Shown here piece after piece: positions 1 to 5,698 of a stretch of 15,268 nt of DNA. Source of the DNA: Holophagales bacterium UBA5066. Lineage in GTDB: Bacteria; Acidobacteriota; Thermoanaerobaculia; UBA5066. Where the stretch lies: assembly GCA_002414905.1 (NCBI GenBank), contig DIAY01000178.1, positions 20,468 to 35,735 of the forward strand, written 5' to 3'. Positions within the stretch are counted from its first letter, which is position 1. The number at the start of each line of letters is the position of its first letter. The translations under genes and the position numbers were made by a program. The notes beneath the pieces are model-generated. The model had not been told where the DNA came from. It saw only the letters and a program-made list of their open reading frames with translations, and searched no databases.

Positions 1-669
1 GAGGCTGATTCTCTCGGCGCCTTTCGCAGGGGCCTTCGGCTTTACAGGTGGTTTTCGGGCCGGCGTTGGGGCCGCGAGCTTCTCCCTCTCGTCCGGCTCG
101 TCAAGGAGCTCGACGCGGAGAGCGGAGCAGATCCTTTCTCGACAGTGCGGCTCTTCGAGACGCGACACCAACTCCCTTCGAACTACAACATGAAGGTGGA
201 CAGGGCGAGCATGGCGGCGAGCGTCGAGGCCCGCGTTCCCTTCCTCGACCAGCGAGTCGCGGAGGAAGGCTTCCGGACACCGCGCGAGATGCTGCTGCGG
301 GCCGGGACGGACAAGTACTTGCTTCGTTACATGGCCGAACGGCACGGGCTCCTGCCTCCGGAGACCGCGCAGCGGCCGAAGCTGGGTGGCTCGATCGCGG
401 CAACCTGGATGGAAGACTCCGCGACGTTCCGGGCCTACGCGCGGGGCGTTGTCCTCGACCCGGCGGGGCTGACGGCGACCCTCGGGCTTCGTCGTGCCAT
501 GGAGGACTACTTCCTCCGCGGCCGAAAGGGCTACGGACCGCCGAGCGGCCTGAGCATCCTTTCCATGGTCGCCTGGAGGCTCCTCATGCTCAATCTCTGG
601 GCGAGGCACTACCTTCGCGCAGGAGGCGGGCCGGCGGTGTTGCAGGCGGGGATTCAACTTCCGACATGA
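1..669 (+). CDS. Asparagine synthase-like glutamine amidotransferase, C-terminal part (5' end outside window)
   Basis: The frame is open from base 1 and ends at TGA 667-669, giving 222 residues of the C-terminal synthetase domain. The family signature KVDRASMAASVEARVPFLD is at residues 65-83 of the visible part, followed by a TDKYLLRYMAE segment, a downstream LPPETAQRPKLG stretch, and a hydrophobic Leu/Trp-rich C-terminus (MVAWRLLMLNLWARHYL), all in the usual order for AsnB. The N-terminal glutaminase domain (Cys-1 nucleophile) and the ATP-pyrophosphatase SGG(L/M)DS loop lie upstream and cannot be checked. Family knowledge: AsnB adenylates a carboxylate and amidates it with glutamine-derived ammonia. 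Homologues inside polysaccharide clusters are often inferred to amidate uronic acids or to have an unknown modifying role. The position at the head of a glycosyltransferase operon favours that over housekeeping asparagine synthesis, but this is inference. Its stop overlaps the next start by ATGA. Confidence 0.9.
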   Translation, partial: EADSLGAFRRGLRLYRWFSGRRWGRELLPLVRLVKELDAESGADPFSTVRLFETRHQLPSNYNMKVDRASMAASVEARVPFLDQRVAEEGFRTPREMLLRAGTDKYLLRYMAERHGLLPPETAQRPKLGGSIAATWMEDSATFRAYARGVVLDPAGLTATLGLRRAMEDYFLRGRKGYGPPSGLSILSMVAWRLLMLNLWARHYLRAGGGPAVLQAGIQLPT

Positions 670-1061
670 AGGGCCTCCGGAAAGTAGCAAGGGCGGCCGT
701 CTCGAACCGGAGCGGAACCTCGCACTTCGATCCATCCGGGAATCCGGCGATGGGCTGTCTTGCCGACGGCGGGCCGCTTGCGGTTGACACGGTCGCGCTC
801 GACGAGCTGGTTCGTGAAGGGGCTGTACCGAGGCCCGATCTGATGAAGATCGACGTGGAAGGTGGCGCGCTCCGCGTGCTCCAGGGGGGGCGCCACTGTC
901 TCGAAGAGGCGCGTCCGGCGATCATCCTCTCCGCCCACGGTTGGCGCCTGTTCGATGATTGCCAACAGCTCCTTCGGAGCATCGGCTACGAGCAGGAAGT
1001 CGAAAAAGATGGGAGCGAGGACGGGGACTACCTCGTGATCGCGCGGAGCCGGACGGTTTGA
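666..1061 (+). CDS. FkbM-type methyltransferase, C-terminal half only (truncated or remnant)
   Basis: An ORF of 131 residues starts at ATG 666, overlapping the upstream stop as ATGA. Its sequence matches the second half of the FkbM SAM-dependent methyltransferase fold. It has an AVSNRSGTSHF segment (residues 11-21), equivalent to the AVSDxxG strand after the SAM site, then VDTVALDEL (40-48), the hallmark PDLMKIDVEGGALRVLQGG (57-75), a RPAIILSAHGW strand and a C-terminal VIARSRT. The glycine-rich SAM-binding motif (DVGANxG) and the acidic strand after it, present in the complete homologue at 3082, are absent. The same frame upstream is a shadow of the amidotransferase gene and contains no such motif. 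FkbM domains are usually well over 200 residues, so this one should not bind SAM alone. It is probably a deletion remnant, although the reading frame is intact. No strong Shine-Dalgarno precedes the ATG; the nearest purine-rich run is around 644-651. Confidence 0.75.
   Translation: MKGLRKVARAAVSNRSGTSHFDPSGNPAMGCLADGGPLAVDTVALDELVREGAVPRPDLMKIDVEGGALRVLQGGRHCLEEARPAIILSAHGWRLFDDCQQLLRSIGYEQEVEKDGSEDGDYLVIARSRTV
1045..1048 (+). promoter_or_regulatory. Shine-Dalgarno GGAG supporting a TTG start at 1058
   Basis: GGAG lies 9 bases before TTG 1058, inside the end of the FkbM-remnant frame. No ATG or GTG stands in the right frame between here and the first conserved strand of the glycosyltransferase, so this site decides the TTG start. 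The start overlaps the preceding stop as TTGA. Confidence 0.6.
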
Positions 1062-2062
1062 CGCCAACAGAGGGAAGCGAGACCCTCTCCGGTCTCATCT
1101 CCGTCGTCATCCCGGTCCACAACCGGGCCGGGATGATGCGTGAGGCCGTCGCCTCGGTCGCTACGCAGGACTATCGTCCGGTCGAGATCCTCCTCATCGA
1201 CGACGGATCCACGGACGGGACGGCAGAGGCGTGCGATGAGCTCTCGACCGCGATGCCGGACCTCGTCCGGGTTCTTCACCGTCCGAACGGTGGCCCCGGT
1301 GCCGCACGGGAGACGGGGCGGCTTGCAGCTCGCGGCGAGTTCCTGCAGTACCTCGACAGTGACGACCTCCTTCTTCCGGGGAAATTTGAATCCCAGGTCG
1401 CCGCACTTCAGAGAGCGCCGGATGCAGGTGTCGCTTACGGCTACACGAGGTTCCGGAGGAGGAACGGAGCTCTCGTCGACGGACCGTGGAAGGGGTCCGG
1501 AATGGAGCGGGAGACGATGTTCCCCTGGTTCCTCGTCGAGCGTTGGTGGGATACACCCACCCCGCTCTACCGTCGCTTCGTCTGCGATGCGGCGGGGCCG
1601 TGGCTCCCCCTCTGGCAGGAGGAAGACTGGGAGTACGACTGCCGGATCGCAGCGAGCGGCGTGAAACTCGTACAGGTCCCGGAGTTCCTCGTCGAGGTGC
1701 GCGACCACGCGGAGCCGCGTCTCTCCGGCGGCAGTATCCGTGACCGGAGGAACGTCGAGTCCCGCTGCACGGCGCATCGCCACGTCTACGGGCACGCCCG
1801 CAGCGCCGGGATCGGGCCAGAGTCGCCCTTCATGCAGCAATATGCCCGCGAACTCTTCCTCCTCGCGCGGCAGGCGGGAGGCGCCGATCTGGGGGCTGAG
1901 GCGCGCGAGTTGTTCCGCCTCGCGCGGGAGGCCTCGGGACCAGGGCGAGGTCGAGGCGCGGACTTCCGCGCCTACGCCGTCGTCGCTGGCCTGCTCGGCT
2001 GGGCGGCCGCCGGGCGGCTCTCGTGCCTTGTCGACCGGCTGAGGCCGGAGTGGGCGCGGTGA
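1058..2062 (+). CDS. Family 2 glycosyltransferase (GT-A fold)
   Basis: A 334-residue protein from TTG 1058, chosen because GGAG lies 9 bases upstream and the conserved first strand LISVVIPVHNR begins only at residue 13. GT2 motifs appear in order: the nucleotide-binding ILLIDDGSTDGT (residues 44-55, DDGS at 48-51), a GGPGAARETG helix start, the metal-binding YLDSDD (98-103), and an acidic WQEEDWEYD (186-194) where the catalytic base of GT-A enzymes usually sits. There is no membrane segment, so the enzyme should act on the cytoplasmic face, transferring a sugar from a nucleotide-sugar donor to a lipid-linked acceptor. Donor and linkage cannot be read from sequence. The last roughly 110 residues are Arg/Ala/Glu-rich and fit no motif I know. 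The gene overlaps its neighbours by TTGA upstream and GTGA downstream, so translational coupling is likely. Confidence 0.9.
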   Translation: MTPTEGSETLSGLISVVIPVHNRAGMMREAVASVATQDYRPVEILLIDDGSTDGTAEACDELSTAMPDLVRVLHRPNGGPGAARETGRLAARGEFLQYLDSDDLLLPGKFESQVAALQRAPDAGVAYGYTRFRRRNGALVDGPWKGSGMERETMFPWFLVERWWDTPTPLYRRFVCDAAGPWLPLWQEEDWEYDCRIAASGVKLVQVPEFLVEVRDHAEPRLSGGSIRDRRNVESRCTAHRHVYGHARSAGIGPESPFMQQYARELFLLARQAGGADLGAEARELFRLAREASGPGRGRGADFRAYAVVAGLLGWAAAGRLSCLVDRLRPEWAR

Positions 2063-3030
2063 GCGAGCCACTCGTTTCCGTCGTGATGTCGGTCTTCAAC
2101 GCGGAACGGCTCCTTCCCGAGGCCATGGGGGGTGTCCTCGGACAGGAGGGCATCGAGTTCGAGGTCGTCGTCGTGGACGACGGCTCGTACGACGGATCGG
2201 GAGAGCTCCTCGACCGGTACGCGGCCGGGGACGCCCGCGTGCGGGTCCTCCACCAGGAGAACACGGGCCTGACGAGGGCGCTGATCCGCGGGTGCGGGGA
2301 AGCTCGGGGCGAGTTCATTGCGAGGCAGGACGTGGACGACGTCTCGCTTCCCGGACGCTTCCGAAAGCAGGCGGGGCTTCTCCTTGCCGATCCGACGCTC
2401 GCGATGGCCTCGAGCTGGGTCGGCTCCTTCGGACCCGGAGGTGAGGTTCTGGACGAGATCCGGAGGACGACGGACCCGGACGAGGCGACGCGGGGCCTTC
2501 TCGAAGAATACGAGGGGGTCGTCCACGGCTCGGTGATGTTCCGGAAGGCCGACTACGAAAAGGCTGGGGGATACCGCGAGGAATTTTACTTCGCGCAGGA
2601 TTCGGACCTCTGGCTTCGGATGGCCGAGATCGGTCGGCTCGCGTTCGTGCAGGAGGTCCTCTACATGTTGCGCATCAGCGAGAAGTCCCTCAGCTCGCGC
2701 TATGCGAGGGTGCAGGCACGGCTCGGCGAGATCTCGCACGAGTGCCAGCGGGCGCGGCAGGAAGGGCGATCGGAGACCCCGGCTCTCGTGGAGGCGCTGC
2801 AGCTCCGGCCGGGCCTGATCCCGGCGGCGCGTATCGATACCCACGGGGCCGGTGGGCTCTGGTTCCTCTCGAGGAGTCTCCTCTCCCGTGGAGACCGACG
2901 GGGCCTGGACTACGCGCTCCGCTACCTGCGGCGGAGGCCATTCGATCCGAAGGGATGGGCTTCGGCAGCATGGGGGGCAATTGCGGCGTGGAAGAGGGCC
3001 GCCCCCGTGTTCGTGCCCGAAAAGCGATGA
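2059..3030 (+). CDS. Family 2 glycosyltransferase (GT-A fold)
   Basis: A 323-residue protein from GTG 2059, overlapping the upstream stop as GTGA, with GGAG at 2047-2050 eight bases before the start. The GT2 core begins at once with PLVSVVMSVFNAERLLPEAM. DDGSYDGSG sits at 40-48, NTGLTRALIRG at 68-78, ARQDVDD (88-94) is the DXD metal motif, VVHGSVMFRK is at 154-163, and FAQDSDLWLRMAE (178-190) is the catalytic acidic loop. This arrangement is common in GT2 enzymes of polysaccharide operons. The 90-residue C-terminal tail is basic and without membrane helices. It shares the fold with the preceding GT2, but the motif wording differs enough that a recent tandem duplication is unlikely. Cytoplasmic action on a lipid-linked glycan is inferred; donor specificity is unknown. 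Confidence 0.92.
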   Translation: MSEPLVSVVMSVFNAERLLPEAMGGVLGQEGIEFEVVVVDDGSYDGSGELLDRYAAGDARVRVLHQENTGLTRALIRGCGEARGEFIARQDVDDVSLPGRFRKQAGLLLADPTLAMASSWVGSFGPGGEVLDEIRRTTDPDEATRGLLEEYEGVVHGSVMFRKADYEKAGGYREEFYFAQDSDLWLRMAEIGRLAFVQEVLYMLRISEKSLSSRYARVQARLGEISHECQRARQEGRSETPALVEALQLRPGLIPAARIDTHGAGGLWFLSRSLLSRGDRRGLDYALRYLRRRPFDPKGWASAAWGAIAAWKRAAPVFVPEKR

Positions 3031-3080
3031 ATGCCATCTCCTGGAAGCCGGGATCAGGCTTCTGCAGATTGAGGGGCTGA
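3027..3080 (+). other. Possible 17-codon mini-ORF bridging two genes
   Basis: ATG 3027 overlaps the upstream stop as ATGA and opens a frame of 17 residues (MNAISWKPGSGFCRLRG) that stops at TGA 3078-3080, one base before the TTG of the next gene. It could carry ribosomes across the 51-base gap. It may equally be chance, since a TGA stop preceded by A, G or T always creates a possible start. No product function is claimed. Confidence 0.2.
3071..3076 (+). promoter_or_regulatory. Shine-Dalgarno GAGGGG supporting a TTG start at 3082
   Basis: GAGGGG ends five bases before TTG 3082. It is the only good ribosome-binding site near the 5' end of the FkbM gene and supports the TTG. The next in-frame ATG codes for Met 53 and would leave only about 20 residues before the SAM-binding strand. 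Confidence 0.55.
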
Positions 3081-3081
3081 A

Positions 3082-3918
3082 TTGACGTCGGGTTCTTCGT
3101 TCCGTCCGGATGTCGGGCGCGCGCTCGATCGGATTCATCGTGCATGCGGCAGATCGTCCCTCGCGACCCGCCTCGCGCTCAAGGTGAGGAACCAGTGCGA
3201 CAGAGTCGTTGCGGCGTCGGTCAGCGATGGCATCGACATGCGCTTCAACGGGGAGCTCTGGCTCGTCGAGAGGCTGCGGGGCACCGTCCGGACCTTCGTG
3301 GATGTGGGCGCGAACGTCGGCGACTGGACCGAGGCCATGCTCCGGCGACACGAGCGCGCAGTCGGCTTCTGCTTCGAACCCTCGCCGTCGGCCCTCGCCG
3401 TGCTCTCCCCGCGCGCCCTTTCGTGGCCGACGGTGCGAGTCGTTCCGAAAGCCGTGTCGGACGAAGAAGGAGTGATGGATTTCTGCGATCTCGGGGACGC
3501 GGCGCAGACGTCCGGGGCAGCCGACGTGCTGGGAGACTCCGGCGGGAAGGGAGCCGTGATCGAGGTACCGGCGGTGACACTCGACCGTGAGCTCGAGCGA
3601 CTTGGCGTGCTCGATGTCGATCTCCTCAAAATCGACGCGGAAGGGCTGGACTGGCGCGTCCTCAGAGGGACGGCCGGCTTGCTGTCCCGTGGGCGCGTGC
3701 GGGTGGTGCAGTTCGAGTACGGAGACGGATGGGCCCGCTCGGGAGGGACACTGTGGTCCATCGTCGCCTTGCTCTCGCGGTGTGGTTATGGTGTCCGCCT
3801 CCTGAGGTCGTCCGGCCTGACCCCTGTGAATCTCGAAGCCCTCGGAGAGTTCTTCGCGTATTCCAACTTCGTCGCCTTCAGGAAAGGCGAGGAGCGAGCC
3901 CTGGGGGTCGAGCCGTGA
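3082..3918 (+). CDS. FkbM family SAM-dependent methyltransferase (complete)
   Basis: A 278-residue protein from TTG 3082 (GAGGGG five bases upstream). The SAM-binding strand and loop TFVDVGANVGDWTEAML are at residues 71-87, with the acidic strand end GFCFEPSPSAL at 95-105. VVPKAVSDEEGVMDF spans 120-134, and the hallmark VDLLKIDAEGLDWRVLRG spans 179-196, followed by VRVVQFEYGDGWARSGG and a C-terminal SNFVAFRKG. This is the full FkbM order and normal length. FkbM enzymes are known for O-methylation of sugars and polyketide-type hydroxyls, so a sugar O-methyltransferase role in this cluster is a reasonable inference. The N-terminal 60 residues (basic, Arg-rich) have no recognised domain. Codon third positions are visibly richer in A and T than in the glycosyltransferases to the left. 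It starts a block in which genes no longer overlap. Confidence 0.88.
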   Translation: MTSGSSFRPDVGRALDRIHRACGRSSLATRLALKVRNQCDRVVAASVSDGIDMRFNGELWLVERLRGTVRTFVDVGANVGDWTEAMLRRHERAVGFCFEPSPSALAVLSPRALSWPTVRVVPKAVSDEEGVMDFCDLGDAAQTSGAADVLGDSGGKGAVIEVPAVTLDRELERLGVLDVDLLKIDAEGLDWRVLRGTAGLLSRGRVRVVQFEYGDGWARSGGTLWSIVALLSRCGYGVRLLRSSGLTPVNLEALGEFFAYSNFVAFRKGEERALGVEP

Positions 3919-4004
3919 GCGGACGTGAGGTGAGCGAGCGAACCCTTTTGCCGGAGAAGAGGACTGTGCCGGCGATGGAGAGCGGATGTACGGCAAGACC
4001 CTGA
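3915..4004 (+). other. Possible 29-codon mini-ORF across a gene gap
   Basis: GTG 3915 overlaps the FkbM stop as GTGA and opens a 29-residue frame (Arg- and Glu-rich) ending at TGA 4002-4004, which is 19 bases inside the next gene. It would cover the whole 67-base gap, including the ribosome-binding site of the next gene, so it could couple translation if used. No homology is recognisable and chance is a fair explanation. Confidence 0.15.
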
Positions 4005-4576
4005 TCCACTCAGTCGCGTATCACCTCGGACTCGAGCCGCCGCATACCCAGACGACGAGCCGTGAGAGGGCGACGCTCGAAAGGCTGGCGTACGGGCGCA
4101 AGGCGATTGTGGAACTCGGCGTCTTTGAAGGGGTCTCGGCGCGGATCCTGCGGCGTGCGATGGCATCGGACGGCAGGCTCTGGTTGGTGGATCCGTTCTT
4201 CCCGGGACGGCTCGGGGTCTGCTGGGCGAGGTCGATCGCGATACGTGAGGTCGGTCGGGAGGCGCGAGGAGAAGCCGTCTTCCTGGAGAAGATGTCCTTC
4301 GAGGCCGTACAGAGGTGGACGACGAGCCTCGACATGATCTTCATCGATGCCGATCACTCCTACGAGGCCGTGCTCAGGGACTGGAGGGACTGGAGCCCCT
4401 TCCTCGAGCCGGGGGGCCTGGTCGCATTCCACGACAGTTGTGTCTTCGCGGGAGGCTGGGTCAGGCCGACAGACGGACCGGTGAGGGTCGTCGCAGCGAT
4501 CTCGGAGGCTGACCTCGATTTCGAGATACTTGAAAGTGTCGATTCGTTGACGGTCCTGCGACGCAGGCCCGGATAG
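3986..4576 (+). CDS. Class I SAM-dependent methyltransferase (Methyltransf_24-like)
   Basis: A 196-residue protein from ATG 3986 with GGAG at 3977-3980, five bases upstream. It has a Rossmann-type methyltransferase layout: motif I KAIVELGVFEGVSARILRRA (39-58), the acidic strand GRLWLVDPFFPG (63-74), MSFEAVQRW (103-111), and the signature SLDMIFIDADHSYEAVLRDW (114-133), followed by SPFLEPGGLVAFHDSC (137-152). The DADHSYE...D...PGG...HD pattern is typical of small class I methyltransferases found in sugar and lipopolysaccharide clusters. O-methylation of a sugar or of a phosphate-linked cap is plausible, but the acceptor is unknown. It sits between an FkbM methyltransferase and an exostosin-like glycosyltransferase, with 67- and 94-base gaps either side, unlike the overlapping genes elsewhere in the window. 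Confidence 0.85.
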   Translation: MYGKTLIHSVAYHLGLEPPHTQTTSRERATLERLAYGRKAIVELGVFEGVSARILRRAMASDGRLWLVDPFFPGRLGVCWARSIAIREVGREARGEAVFLEKMSFEAVQRWTTSLDMIFIDADHSYEAVLRDWRDWSPFLEPGGLVAFHDSCVFAGGWVRPTDGPVRVVAAISEADLDFEILESVDSLTVLRRRPG

Positions 4577-4590
4577 GCGATGCCTCGACG

Positions 4591-4674
4591 ATGCTTCGCG
4601 GAATCGACATTCGAAAAGTACTTATGAAGCTGCCGGAAGCGGCACGAGCCGTCAGTGAGAAGCGGAGTCGATGA
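4591..4674 (+). other. Possible 27-codon mini-ORF upstream of the exostosin-like gene; hairpin inside
   Basis: In the 94-base gap, ATG 4591 opens a 27-residue frame (starting MLRGIDIRKVL, basic) that ends at TGA 4672-4674 and overlaps the next start as ATGA. No clear ribosome-binding site precedes it. The gap also holds a perfect 5-bp hairpin at 4631-4644 (TGCCG, loop GAAG, CGGCA) without a following T tract, so it is not an intrinsic terminator. A TTGACG hexamer at 4547-4552 has no credible -10 partner. Any role, for instance as a coupling leader, is a guess. Confidence 0.2.
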
Positions 4675-5663
4675 TTCGTGTCCACCTCGTCACGACTCTC
4701 GAGGACAGGGATTCGGGCATTACCTCAGCCGCAGCGGACTTCGACCGGATGGCAGCCTCTGCGGCCCTGGACGGATGCGGGCGACACGAACTCGTGGGTG
4801 ATCATCGGGACGCAGACCTCGTCCTCTTTGTCGGCGCGAACGACCGCTATCAGAGGGACGTCCTCGCCCACCCCATCTATCGGTCTGCCAGAGAAAGGTG
4901 CTTTGTCTACGAATGCACCGATCACCCGTTTCCGGCCGTGGCGGGCGTCTACGCCGCTCTGGACCGTCGTTGGCATGACCGGAGCCGCCATCGGGCCGGC
5001 TTCTATCTCCGTCCGGCCGAGGCGTCATGGCTCGATCGGATCGAAGCGAACCCTCGACCTGACTACCTCTTCTCGTTCGTCGGCGCTGTGTGCAACTGTG
5101 CGGTGCGCCGGGACGTGATGCGCCTTCGGTTGGAGCGTTCGCTTCTTCGTGACACGTCCCTGGCTCCCGGACGGGGGTACGGCCAGTCCGAGGCGGTCTA
5201 CCGCGACTATAGAGACGGTTACGCCGAGACTCTCGAGCGGAGCGCCTTCGTCCTTTGCCCACGGGGCGTCGGCCCGGCGAGCCTCAGGCTTTTCGAGGCA
5301 ATGCGTGCGGGCCGCGTTCCGGTCGTCATCGCGGACGACTGGTACGTGCCGGAGGGGCCGGATTGGCCAGCCTTTTCGTTGCGCATACCCGAACGAGACG
5401 TGCATCGCATTCCGGAGATTCTCGTCGATTTCGAGGCGTCGGCGACCGCGAGGGGGCAGAGGGCGCGTGCAGCGTGGCACGAATGGTTTTCTCTCGACGG
5501 GGCGTTCCACCGGATCGTCGATTCATGTCTCGAGATTCGCCATGGACGTTCCGTACCGGAGAGATTTGCCCGGTGGAAGGTCCTGACCCATCTCGTGAGA
5601 CCGTGGGAACTCCGCTACGGCTGGCCGAGGCTTCTGGCCAGAAAGGCGATGCGCCTCGACTGA
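4671..5663 (+). CDS. Exostosin-like (GT47-type) glycosyltransferase
   Basis: A 330-residue protein from ATG 4671, with GGAG at 4664-4667 (a short spacing of three bases). The exostosin-type signature lies in the second half: YLFSFVGAVCNCAVRRDVM (132-150), with SFVGA the usual strand before donor binding, then ERSAFVLCPRGVGPASLRLF (189-208), EAMRAGRVPVVIADDWYVPEG (209-229) and FSLRIPERDVHRIPEIL (235-251). The run FVLCPRG...S.RLFEAM.AG.VPVVI.DD is characteristic of GT47/exostosin proteins, a GT-B fold. Bacterial members occur in polysaccharide clusters, where donors are mostly undetermined. The N-terminal half has an ADLVLFVGAND strand but no other recognised motif, and the C-terminal 60 residues are basic. 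No membrane helix is seen. The family call rests on the second-half motifs; donor and acceptor are not inferred. Confidence 0.8.
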   Translation: MIRVHLVTTLEDRDSGITSAAADFDRMAASAALDGCGRHELVGDHRDADLVLFVGANDRYQRDVLAHPIYRSARERCFVYECTDHPFPAVAGVYAALDRRWHDRSRHRAGFYLRPAEASWLDRIEANPRPDYLFSFVGAVCNCAVRRDVMRLRLERSLLRDTSLAPGRGYGQSEAVYRDYRDGYAETLERSAFVLCPRGVGPASLRLFEAMRAGRVPVVIADDWYVPEGPDWPAFSLRIPERDVHRIPEILVDFEASATARGQRARAAWHEWFSLDGAFHRIVDSCLEIRHGRSVPERFARWKVLTHLVRPWELRYGWPRLLARKAMRLD

Positions 5664-5698
5664 CTTCGGCGAGCGGAGTGTTGCTCGACCGGCAAAGC

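Noticed and set aside
2160..2180. GTCGTCGTC trinucleotide run, with similar runs elsewhere
   Set aside because: These encode Val-Val-Val in GT core beta strands and reflect codon bias, not a repeat element.
3950..3973. GCCGG ... CCGGC inverted pair before the methyltransferase gene
   Set aside because: Only 5 bp with a 14-base loop and no T tract, so neither a terminator nor a convincing regulatory hairpin.
1972..3996. 674-residue open frame on the minus strand
   Set aside because: It lies antisense to two clear glycosyltransferase and methyltransferase genes. Its composition (Arg/Pro/Glu/His-rich) is that of a shadow frame in G+C-rich coding DNA, with no recognisable domain.
4547..4576. 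Possible promoter with TTGACG at 4547-4552
   Set aside because: No -10 hexamer at proper spacing; the candidate GGATAG matches the consensus poorly, and the hexamer is within coding sequence.
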